Position numbers and translations under genes: made by a program. Positions 44,436-63,425 of a DNA stretch of 64,000 nucleotides are shown piece after piece. Every line of letters starts with the position of its first letter. Position 1 is the stretch's first letter. The notes under the pieces were generated by a model. That model was not told the DNA's origin. It ran no database searches and saw only the letters and a program-made list of their open reading frames with translations. Origin of the DNA: Trematomus loennbergii (Eukaryota > Chordata > Actinopteri > Perciformes > Nototheniidae); NCBI GenBank assembly GCA_012861695.1, contig JAAOOA010000127.1, forward strand, positions 18,856,755 to 18,920,754. The letters run 5' to 3'.

Positions 44436-47400
44436 GTGTATGCTGCATTATATTGTTTTTATTCCCCCTACACAGGCGTTCAAAATGTAAATGCCACAAC
44501 TTTTAAAAGCATACCAAAAAGTTCAGGTTCTGCCTCCTATATTTCATTAACTTTTGTTAATACAGTTGCTTTGGCTCCAGGGTATTTGCTCAATGCTATT
44601 TTGCTGAAATAATAAGATCTATCAGTCAGCGCAAAGCAAAAACAGCTTAATTTGCAGAATAAAGGTCATTCAAGCTGTTACTTTTGAGGGGCTTCGACAG
44701 AAAAAACAGTGTTCAAAACAACAAACACTGCCTTGAAATATTACAGAACACTGAGGTATTCACTAGTTCTCAAAATCACAGTCAAGTTTACAACGATGAG
44801 CTGACTATGCTTTGCCCTTGTGGACTGGACCCATTATACTTATTTTCCTACAGAACACAGTATACTGCAAATCTAGATATGCTGCTAGAGACTATTCACA
44901 CTGCCAAAACATATCTGGCCTGTGGGGAAAAATTGTTCCTCGGCATATGTGCTGATGAGTGCATCCAAATCTTTTAATTCACATGTGATTAAGAGATTAT
45001 TGAGCTTGCATGAGTCCAAACCAGTGTTAATTGCATTCATTGAATATTTAAAGAACAAATTAGTGTGTCCTCTAAATCCTTCAGAAATGTAAATTGTCCT
45101 TACACAGTTTTTACGTATACTTTCATTATGTCTTATCTACATTAAGTGTGCAAATCAAATTTCTAGCATGTCAAGCAATTTCTCTGTTTGCCAATAGAAT
45201 GTGTCCTTGTGACATGAGAGAGCTGTATGCCTTCCACGTCCACACTTTCATTAATCAACACTAATTAAAGGTATTGATTTAGCCAAACGTCAGGATTTCC
45301 AGTTGAAAGGGTTTACTAGACTGTAAAGAGCAAACAACAGAAAACTACCCAATGCACAAGCCACTCATGTGCCCTTGAAGGCTCCGTCGCTTTGGAAGAG
45401 CTCAGAAAATGAGACAAAGATGTGTCCGCTCACTTCTCATTAAACAACGTCAGAATTCACAGCGTCTCGGAGGCAAATGCCGTCCTTGGCTCGACTGAGA
45501 GCTGAAGCACTGAGGCTGAACTGAGTATCAATTTGTTTTCTGGCAGCATGACCTCTCAATGCAGGAGAAAGTTGTATGAAATCACAGCTTGAACCAAACC
45601 CCAAACCCTGAGGACCGGCAGATGGTATTCAACAGCAACCTCAGCTCACATGTGATGATGAATAGACACTTTATTAGACGGTAAAATAAATGTAATGCTC
45701 ATTGAACATGTCACACCACTTCAGCAGGTGCATGCTATTCCCGGAGAGACTAAAGCAACTGTTAGTGCAATAAATAAATAAAATGTATTTTTGATCACAC
45801 AAGCTTTATGTGCATAAGCTGCAAATAGAATTTTTTTAAAGTTGTGTATACTGTATGAGCATAATAATGGGATACAATTACTTCAAAAGTGTATTAACTG
45901 CTGTAGAAAGTAAAAACCTGTCCTTATAAAGAATACATAAATTACTTGATTGGCTGAAAATTACAATTTCAAACAGAAAACCATGTGGCTATTTATACTC
46001 AGCTTAATGGTTAAAATATTGTAGAGACACAGTTTTTACATGACAGTAACATTACATTTGTTTGACTTCCAAAATAAAGGCTCTGTGGGAGTAAACAAAT
46101 TAAAAAAATAATAAAAGGTTTAGTCCACATTTTCTGTTAGAATCAGAACTGTCTTTATTTGTTGCTTTAGTGGATTTGAAATAGATTTGACTTTTAAACT
46201 CGTAATCTAAATTTCGAAATACAAAAAGGCCAAATACTTTAAATTATGTGAATTATTTATTCGTGCACAGTGAAAGATTTGGGTGGTTATTATAGGGGAA
46301 ATAATGTAGAATCTAAAAATTGGGAAGTGATTAAAAACGACATGTGTCACCGTTAAATACTCAAAAAACTTAAAAGACTTATGGAAATAAAGTCATCAAA
46401 GGGTAAGGAAGCAAATCGGTGTTGAAAACATGAACTTATACATCTTGTACAAAGTGTCAGTCTCAGGTTCAAAACAAATCCTGCATTGCTGGAGTCAGTG
46501 CCAAGGCACATTTATGAAAAATGACTTTATGACAAATTGCTATAATGCGGGCAACCCATGTAGAGTGTGGGATACAGTGCATGCAGCTCCAACAGGAAAA
46601 ACAACAGTATCTACTGTAGGGCTTCAAATGAGACCGTCTGTGTGTGTCAGTGCACCTCCTGTATCTGCCAGTCGTTTTAAAAAAAAGTATTAATTTAACA
46701 AAAGCCACCTTCGTCTGTTTATGTTGTTTTTTTTGCAAAAATAAATCAACAGCAGTAGTGATTTCATTATTTAACCATGGTGCAGATCTGCTCATTGACC
46801 AATAGACTAATGAAGGTTTAATCAGCTGCTTTAGCTTGCACTATGTTGTCATCTAGTGGCTCAAAATTGACATAACATACAGCATGGGGTCTTTCTAGAC
46901 TGAATCATGTTGTTGATCACAGCTGGCTGATTCACTCATCATGACTTTGATAGACACAACAAATGTTGGAATTCCACCGAGAAATTCAGCTAGAATTGAG
47001 AAAGACATTTGAGTCACAGGGGCTTCTTCAACCAAGGAGAAATGATTTAATTCCAGGGGAAGCAAGAAATGCAATATTATGATCAGCTACAGTCACATAA
47101 CGTATTAATAAACCCACCATAATTAATCTAAGCAGAGTTGGCATTGACACAGTTGAAACCAACTCTTTTAACACACTTCTGCAGCATTAGCATTCCTTGA
47201 ACGACAGACTTTTAAAATCTCTGCGTCTTTAAACTAATAGCATTCTTGGCATAAAAACGCAGTCTCCAAGCCGTGCAAAAAAAAACATAAACAACAATAG
47301 CATGTCTGCAGAATTATAAAACTCTCTGGATTGATTTATTTGGCAAAGTACGCACATTTTCATAGTATAGACTCGCCAATCGCCTAATTAAATAGAAAGC

Positions 47401-47641
47401 ACCATTTGTCACACCAAGCAGCCAGCAAGCAGCAGGCTCCCCAAATGCCAAGAGACTGCGCCCCAACTTACTGCGGGCTGCGTTACAACTAAAAATGTAA
47501 CAAATCTCTATTAACAAACAACTGAAAAGCTGTTTTATCTGCATATACTGTAAAGGGGTGGCGACAGACAACACTGCAGCATTATTAGCATCCTCTGCCG
47601 ATTAAGTCAAAGCCCTTTTTGTTTGGCGAAAAAAAACTCAC

Positions 47642-47868
47642 CCGTCTGGAGACTTGAGATTTAAAGTTATCGCCCTCGACAAAACAGCATTCAGCGGGTC
47701 CACGGTGCGACCCGGGCTTCCATGTTTCATTGGTGATAAACTCAAAATGCTGCTGGGTTAAAGCAGGTTGTTTGTGGGGTTCAGAGCGGCGTTGTGCAGC
47801 ACGCACGGCGGGCAGAAGTCAAGTGTGGTGAGGGGACCTGCCGCTGCTTCCTGCCTCTTCTCTCTCCT
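47642..47868 (-). other. megf11: probable non-coding first exon of megf11
   Basis: This is one of the few CpG-bearing stretches in the window. On the minus strand it ends in AGACGG with donor gtgagt at 47641-47636. A TTTAAA box lies 28-33 bp upstream of the assumed start, which is a guess at about 47868. No acceptor is needed if it is exon 1. An upstream ATG at 47730 opens a frame that crosses the donor. Assigning it to megf11 is inference from strand, position and absence of another gene. Confidence 0.5.
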
Positions 47869-47930
47869 CTCCTTCTCTGGTGGAGCGCGGCCCACTTTAA
47901 ACTATGGTGACGTCATGGGGGTGATGCTGA
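47869..47930 (-). promoter_or_regulatory. probable megf11 core promoter with perfect CRE
   Basis: TGACGTCA, a palindromic cAMP response element, is at 47908-47915. On the minus strand it is followed after 6 bp by TTTAAA (47901-47896), a TATA-like box, and then by the GC-rich probable first exon. The order and spacing are those of a CREB-responsive TATA promoter read leftward. The palindrome gives no direction by itself; direction comes from the TTTAAA and the downstream donor. Confidence 0.5.
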
Positions 47931-49425
47931 AGATGCACGCCCCCCTCTCACCCTCACACACACACCACTTCAACATAATCCCACAATATTCCTATAATTG
48001 AAATAAGAAGATATATGAAATGCACTTTTAAGGTAAACAACCTGTGGGACTCTTTAAAGGGCAAAAACTAGTTTGCTCATTTCTATTTAAGATTAGCTCC
48101 CATCTGTCAGCTTGCCACATGGCTGCGACATTTAAAATGATATGAGGTGATGGTGGGTACATTGCCAGGAGCAGCGTGATTATTATAATTAGTACCTATA
48201 TTTTTCTGCAAGGGTGAACACTACAGCTCTCCTCTGAACCAAGAAAAAAAGGATCAACTTAGATCAGGTGGAATTAGTTTTCCTTCACCTTCAGCATTCA
48301 GATAATTGCTCCAAACTCAGTTGACATATCCTCATACTTCCAAAAGATTTCAGTTTTGGTTTAGAGACGAAGTTGGTTTGGTTGGTTGCAAAAAGTATTT
48401 GCAAGGTTTCAGTCAAACTCAAACTCAACCATCCTGATGTTTCCCAGAACATAAACTATCCCGATTTGGAATTTTCCACATGAAAGATTTGGAAAGATTT
48501 GGATGTAGTTTCACACTGTGACATTTAATAGTGGTATGATTATTTGGGGAAGGTCAGAGCCTGGAGAGTGTAACAGACAGGGCATCTAAGGTAAAGGACA
48601 CATCTTGTGGTATTGCATGTTTGTTCTGATCCTAATAAGTATTGTTTGTGTACCCAAAGCCTGATAAAGCGTAATCCCTCTTTAATTAAAAACACATCAA
48701 TGTGCCACACTGTTGAGAGGTTCCTTTATTACAATGATCACTGGCACTTTACTTTGTTTTGAGTCGATTCCACCTACACCGCCTGCTGCTGTAAACACTC
48801 TACGTATTAACCTGTGTCTGAAAATAGTAAAAAAAATGCACTATTTACTCCTGTTAGAGGAACATTGCCTTAAAACTGCAGTGACCACCTGTTTTAGGGA
48901 GACATTTTTAAAAGGAAACTATATTGTGAGCCTTGTCATTTGCATTTTCAGCAGGAAAGACGAATACGATTAAGGGTAAGAGCCACAAACAGGCTATACA
49001 ATGACAGAGATGGAGAAGTGGACTATAAGATCAATATGGTTTTGGACTTTTAGGAAAATTATAGACAACAAGAATACTTAATTATATATGATTAAAAGTG
49101 GACATGCTTGTATTGTTCACCCAATGGATATTCTATCGACACCTTTGTCAGCTCACTTGATTTAAGGCAGAAGCATTTGACTCTATTGCATACATTTGCG
49201 TAGTTCATCAACTTAATGTTTCAGCTCTAGTTCTGCACATTTTTGGGGAGTTTAATCTCTAACGATGCACCATATTATATAAGCTTTTTTTTAATGTAAA
49301 ATCAAAAAATGTGTGAAGTGACCTTTAGCCTAACTACATCTGTAAAATATGCACTGATAAGTATGTGGTGTGTGGCATGACATTGAAACATTCAACTGGA
49401 GTACAAGTAAAGCTCAGATTTTAAC

Positions 49426-49615
49426 TTAAAGGGGTCCTATCATTTTCAGGTTTCATAACCAGAGCCCAGTCTGCTCTGATTGGTTAGCTGCCTCTGTTGT
49501 GATTGGTCAACGGCTTAGAGATGTCCTGCCCCTTAGCCTTTAAAGACCATTTACATGCACACAAACCTATACACAACAGAAGAGGGGAAACCCAAAACGC
49601 ATAGGGCCCCTTGAA
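49426..49615. mobile_element. MITE-like element with AAAGGGGTCCTAT ends
   Basis: Left end TTAAAGGGGTCCTAT and right end, on the opposite strand, TTCAAGGGGCCCTAT match at 13 of 15. The interior contains CTGCTCTGATTGG and GTGATTGGTCAAC, motifs I associate with a widespread fish non-autonomous repeat. Superfamily not determined. Confidence 0.6.
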
Positions 49616-49760
49616 CTAGTTGAGTGTATGCATTTAGAAATGTTGAACTCGTTGAGTATCTCTCAGTTGTTGCTGTCTGTTTATGTTTGCTGTAGGCTAG
49701 TTCAACATATTCCATGCCACTAAAACAAACCTGCACTTTCCCCAGCGGTGTACCTCAACA

Positions 49761-49919
<159 letters not shown>

Positions 49920-51479
49920 CATTTCTCAATCATTTACAAGTACTTGTTCTGCCTCAGTACATCTTAGTGTTGGACTTTTGTTTTTCGTACTTTATCAGAA
50001 ATGTGTTTGCAGCCACATTTGGCGCATGCAGTCCTCTGTGTGCTGTCTTTGGCTCGGCTCCAGATGAACTACATCTGCCCAAAAGTAAAAGAAGACACAG
50101 CTGCCTTTGCTCTCTGTATTAGCTCGCTGAGTTATCTTACCCAAACAGAAGGGCACAGCTCCACCTTCCTTTTAACACTGGCTAAGAGACATTATGCTGT
50201 ATGAAACATGAAAGTCCATTACACCACTCAAGGATGTGCAACATTTGTATTTCCTTTCCTTTTTTTTCTTTTGATAATATGAATGCATTGGTCTATAACT
50301 GTTATCTTTTGAATGATTTATATCTTGATTTATGTGAGGCATTAGTCAAGAAAAAAAACACATTACTTAAAGGATTTTATTTTAACATTGAGGAATCAAA
50401 TCAGTTTGGTGAAATTAATGTAAGATGTCCGATTTAGTCTGCACCTGATAGACCAAGGAGGGGACACTCAAGGTGAAGGAAACAATGACATTTGAATTTC
50501 ATTTTATGAAATAGATTAAATGGACCAACACTTGAAAATGAAGTCCATGTGTTGGATTTCATTACCTTGAGTGTGGAACAAGGATGGAATCTCAAACACT
50601 CCAAGTTTCAACCAATGAATAAAAGGAAATAGTATGCTTAACATCAAAAAGTTACTACAATAACTGAAAAAGTGCAACAGAGTGCCCACTTGTCCTACAA
50701 TGCCTTCCCATTCTGTGGCAACATTTCTGTGTTAGTCATTGCACAGATTTGCATGTTTGGGACCCCTACTGCTGGCCCCTCTCCTCAGCCCGAGCGACTG
50801 TCTGCTGTTATCGGCTGCTTCAGAAGTTGCCTTTGTGGCCTGCTGTAATCCCTGACCGCAAATCCCAGAGTCCCCAAACAAAGTAGTGGTGGATGAGGCA
50901 ACAAATTCACAGCATCAAACAAGACATAGCATATTCTGGTTCCCCACCACTGCTGCTTGTCCTCAATCAGAGCATCTGAGTGGGTTCCTTTTATGTCTCC
51001 TCATGGCGCTGCAATGTCTGGTGAAACAGTGTTGGGCTGAAATGATTGAGCTGTAAATTGGCTGCCTATGTGACATCTGTTATATTTCTCTGCTAGTCTT
51101 CCTGTATGTGTGTTTGCTCTGCAATGATTTTTTTAAATACAGTATATGTGCATTACATATGCAGCCATGAATACGGATACTTCTGTACAAGCTATGTACT
51201 GTACTTGCTCTAAAAAGCTAAAACAAAAAATATAAAACAGGAAACCAAAGACAGAATAGGAGGCTGTGAGTTATTTTATAGCAAGATTAAGATAAAATCT
51301 GAGGGCAGAAATTAAATAAATAAATAAAATAGTTATTTAATTGCAATTGTTGTAATTGATGTTCACAGCTTTGAAAAATGACATTCTGTTGCGACACGAA
51401 CAGAGTTATCCACAAACCTCACTGTCAACAGCTTCCATTTTTAATACTTTTAAACAATGAAAAAGCATTAAATCTGTTG

Positions 51480-51864
51480 GTCTTCAGGGACTGGTCTGCT
51501 TTCTGTCCCCAGAGTCAGAACTAAACATGGAGAAGCAGCGTTCAGTTATTATGCTCCAAATATCTGGAACAAACTACTAGAAACCTGCAGGTCCACTGCA
51601 ACTCTTACTTATCCAGGCTGAAGACTTTTCTTTTTGTCGCTGCTTTTAATTTTAATCTTAAACTGCACTGTAACTTTTATTCATGTATTTTTTCTTTAAT
51701 GTTTATTTTATTATCTTTGCTTTTTAATGACTGTTTTTAAATGCCATTTTCTTAATGTCTTTCATTTTTGTAAAGCAAATGCACTTTGAATTGCCTTGTG
51801 TTGAAAGGTGCTATATAAATAAACATGCCTTGCCTTGCCTTGCCTTGCCTTGCCTTGCCTTGCC
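51480..51864 (+). mobile_element. LINE 3' end (L2/Rex-type), ending in TGCCT repeats
   Basis: The stretch GTCCCCAGAGTCAGAACTAA through ATATCTGGAACAAACTACT can be read as a decayed C-terminus of a LINE reverse-transcriptase protein (a NIWNKLLE-like phrase, then SRLKTFLF). It is followed by an AT-rich 3' UTR, GCACTTTGAATTGCCTTGTG, CTATATAAATAAACATGCC and a short tandem tail, as in 5'-truncated L2-type insertions. No functional frame remains. Confidence 0.7.
51826..51864 (+). repeat. (TGCCT)n tail, about 8 units
   Basis: TGCCT repeated 7.8 times without error at the 3' end of the LINE fragment. It is probably the element's own terminal repeat, expanded. Confidence 0.9.
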
Positions 51865-54229
51865 AAAAAATATTAAATTGGATTGTAATAAATTTTAAAA
51901 TTGCATCTTCTTCCTTCCAATTACAACAATACAGAACGTCTATTATTCATATCAACAGTTTAACTGATGGACAAAGATGTCTCCTGTTTCACCAAAAAAT
52001 CAATTCTCATCCCTGGTGTTTTTAAGTTTCCTCCTCTCACTTGAGTCACTTGGACCATCATTCGCTAAACAATTTTGTCCAAAAGCAAATCATGCTTGTA
52101 TACAAGACGCAATCCAATATTAAAGGTGAGCGCAGAGAAAATGTTCCCGTTCAGCAGATATGTGTGACAAACTCTGCACTTGCATCATTCTGCACAGTGT
52201 ATCTAAACAACAAAGTGAAGTAGCAACAAGAAAAACACATTTTTTAGTGTGTGTGTGTGTGGGGGGGGTTTAACTGAATCTAAATGGATTCAGCCCAAGT
52301 CACCCACACAGGTGTTTTCACTTATTATGGCTGATTAGATAACATCAGATTGAAGTGCAGTGGAACTCCAACTGAGTACATCATAATCAAAACTCAGGAG
52401 CAGGACTTTAAGTTTTTCGATGTTTCGATCACAACCAATGAAATTACATTCATATTGTGTGCATTACTGCTACACCTCCTACCAAATCTGAAAGATCGCT
52501 TGAATTCCTACAAACCAATTGAATTAAACACTATTGAGCGTACAGATCAGTGGACCCCATCTATTTTGGCTTTTGAACCCTTTATATAATACACTGTACT
52601 TCGCCCCCCAGGAAAGAAACCCCCTGGTGTCGATGTTTTATGATCCATGTGGGAGACGGAGACTGTAGTCAGGTCTGATATGCTTGAGTTCCCACATCCC
52701 AATTTGTCAAAAGCAACTTAGAATTCACACAGTTCCTGTCCATGGGCTGAATATAGGACACGACCAATCTTTCCTCTCTGTCAGTCCTGGTTTATGGAGA
52801 AAAAGATGATTTTGGCAGTAAGATATCTTTTGGTAAACCAGGCACGCCTCAGTGGCCTTGTGTCTGTCAGGACAGTGTGTAGAGACTTCAGAGCAGATTG
52901 TAAAATGGCAGCCTGTTTCAAGTTGTGCTTGATGTCTAATCTGCATGGACCGGTTGGCCTGACAGCTGAAACATCATTCATTAAGGGAGGTGATGGGCTC
53001 CTGCCTAACAGGTGAAAGCATTCATCGCTGGTTCTGATTTATATTTTCCACAGAGGTCAAACTGACTGATACAGTATGGACCCTAAATTAAAGACAGAAT
53101 AGATCAAAACGTTTTTCCATTTTGGGATCTATGAGAATACATCAGAAAGTTTAAACAATTAATAAGCACTGTTCAAATGAGTCCTGATAGAACATCTTTG
53201 TTAAATGCAAAAGCCAGTTGATATTTTATATATTTTTGTATGTGAATGATTGGTAAACCGGGCATTTCTGGAAAAGCAAAGCCAGCTCTTGGAGGTTAAA
53301 CATCTCTGAGTTCCTGTAAAAGTCCAACCTGGAGTAGAATATAGAAAAGATCATCATCTTCTTTTAATCCTCACAGCCACAGAAGGTGTCAACAATTATT
53401 ACATGTATCATAAAGGGAGGGTTAAATCAGACACTGGATCCTGAGGGGTTTGGGACTGAAATAAAGAATACAAGCGGAGCATGCACAGAAAAGGTCCCTT
53501 GTGGAGGGCTGATGAAAACCTGGAGAAAAAAAGATGATGAGATTATTTCAAAAGAGCTCTCTTAAAATGAGAGCACAATCAAACTGTATATGTAAAGTTA
53601 ATGTTAAAAGAAAACAGAAATACATGTAAAAAATGTGTCAATTACAATATCTACTAAAGTGTTCAAATATAAGTGCTTTATCCATCAATAGTTAAGTGTT
53701 TAAAATGCTGGGATGAGTACAAAAAGGATAGATACAAAAATATATTGGAAATGCATGTGTAAATAATGCACCAAGTTGAGTTATGCACAGAGATGATTGA
53801 AAAAAAAAGGAAATGGCATCTTCAGGCCGAGTCCCACATCTGGTCTGAATTAAACCACGATTTAGATTACAACATGGTTATCAGTGATGGTATGTTACTA
53901 AATGAATCACCCAAGTACTGTGCTTCACTACTTTTAATATATGTATATACTTTATTTCCTATCTTTATTGGGCCACAGTAGCTTAGTCTAAAGGATCTTT
54001 TTTTTTTAAACTATTTTTCCATTTGCACTATTACACTGCTCCTAATACTAGGATGGGTTAAATGCAACGCTAAATATTACTGTGTGTGCAGAGGACTTCA
54101 TTAAAATTCTCCATTTCCAATCAAATGCTAATGCTTTGTAAATAATAATACAAAATATATCATAGTAGAATTATGTATTATGGATAAAGTTAAGACTGAA
54201 TTGTACCTTTACAGGCCAGTGTAGTAAAA

Positions 54230-54393
54230 AAGCATTGTTTTTTTTACTTTTGACTATTGTATAAACTCTAATCCACATATTTGTACATATTTCTTATTAT
54301 TTCTTTTAACTACATTTTTATTCAGAAACGGAGCAACTGTGATGTCAGCTAATGCCTCCAAAGGGGCAATAAAGTTTGTCTGATTCTGATTTC
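54230..54393 (+). mobile_element. LINE-like 3' tail
   Basis: AT-rich stretch then GGAGCAACTGTGATG, CCAAAGGGGCAATAAAGTTT and GTCTGATTCTGAT, the same style of terminus as at 20.1 kb. It ends about 440 bp upstream of the map2k1 start codon. Confidence 0.5.
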
Positions 54394-54540
54394 AATAAAA
54401 TATATTTCAACGATATAAAGTGCATTCTTCTGCAGTGGACCATCTGAATAAAGAATACTTTTTTCCCTTTAAGATTACATTAGTACGTTGACTTAACTCA
54501 AATGTTTTTGTTCTTTTTACATTGTAGATGTCCTGCTAAA

Positions 54541-54831
54541 AGAGTACTTCTCCCTCCTCTGATGGTCATACCACCCATCACCAGCAGAGGGGGCGCTATC
54601 CCAAGCCCAGCCATGCTGTCCGGAAGACAGATGTAAATATTTTTGTGACGTTTCATCTCCCGGATCATTCACATCCACCCATTGAGAAGAGCATCACCCC
54701 CTCCTGCACAGCTGTGTGTCTTATTCTCTGTCGAGTAACCTCACCGTGCCTGATAGCTTGATAGCAGAGCTCTCCTCGTTGTGTCCATCTTTATTTCCTG
54801 CAGTTCGTGTGTTTCGTGTGTCTTGTGTAAC
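54541..54831 (+). promoter_or_regulatory. map2k1: map2k1 promoter and 5' UTR
   Basis: Upstream of the map2k1 ATG are a CTCF-like stretch (54581-54597), an ETS-type CCGGAAG at 54620-54626, and TGACGT, a CRE half-site, at 54646-54651. An in-frame stop (TAG at 54754-54756) with no ATG between it and 54832 supports the start choice. tttatttcctgcag ending at 54803 resembles a splice acceptor, so a 5' UTR intron is possible. The transcription start was not located. Confidence 0.5.
54581..54597 (+). promoter_or_regulatory. CTCF-like motif upstream of map2k1
   Basis: CCAGCAGAGGGGGCGCT resembles the CTCF core CCASYAGRKGGCRS but carries two extra G bases, so it is an imperfect match. Confidence 0.35.
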
Positions 54832-63021
<8,190 letters not shown>

Positions 63022-63370
63022 GGCCTGATGCGTCTTCAGCATATCCCAAGATCCTCTGATGAATGGATTTTTATCATGAGTAAAATGTATCAGTTTATAC
63101 AAAGTACTAAATGGGTTTAAAAGTTGTGCCATTAATAGTTGTATATTTAGTGTACAACCTACATGCCAAGTGAAATTAATATGTATTCAAATAAGGCTAC
63201 ATTGCGGGCCTGCCTGAAAGCCATCTTTTTCTAATGATCAAATTATTTAATCATGACAAATGCTGCTCAACCTGTGTGCTTGATTTACCTCTGCCTTGTG
63301 TCCTTACAGCGCCAACAGATTATAGTCTTTGTTAGCTTTTGTGAAATAAATAGTCTTGTGAATCAACATT
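63022..63370 (+). other. map2k1: map2k1 3' UTR (end estimated)
   Basis: About 350 nt of AT-rich sequence from the stop codon to just past the AATAAA at 63345. The exact cleavage site is inferred at 10-30 nt after the hexamer. Confidence 0.65.
63345..63350 (+). terminator. map2k1 polyadenylation signal
   Basis: Canonical AATAAA, the first convincing hexamer after the map2k1 stop, 324 nt downstream of it. Confidence 0.65.
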
Positions 63371-63410
63371 TTAAATAACATGTCTTGACTCGTTCATTTG
63401 AAATCAAATA

Positions 63411-63416
63411 TTTATT
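63411..63416 (-). terminator. polyadenylation signal of the convergent gene
   Basis: TTTATT on the plus strand is AATAAA on the minus strand, just beyond the possible stop codons of the minus-strand gene. It lies 61 bp from the map2k1 hexamer, so the two transcripts end almost back to back. Confidence 0.5.
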
Positions 63417-63425
63417 CATTCATTT

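Larger units (their letters stand above)
31600..47641 (-). other. megf11 5' intron region upstream of the ATG exon
   Basis: 16 kb between the probable first exon and the ATG exon, perhaps interrupted by an untranslated exon at 33504-33633. It contains a fish repeat relic at 31681-31775 and an intact hAT MITE at 44111-44435. Somewhat GC-richer islands lie near 36.0-36.3 kb and 41.7-42.0 kb. Open frames such as 35062-35583 (minus) have no recognisable homology. Confidence 0.6.

Noticed and set aside
46136..46165. AGAATCAGAACTGTCTTTATTT, resembling the reverse of a LINE CTGATT tail
   Set aside because: Too short and diverged to call.
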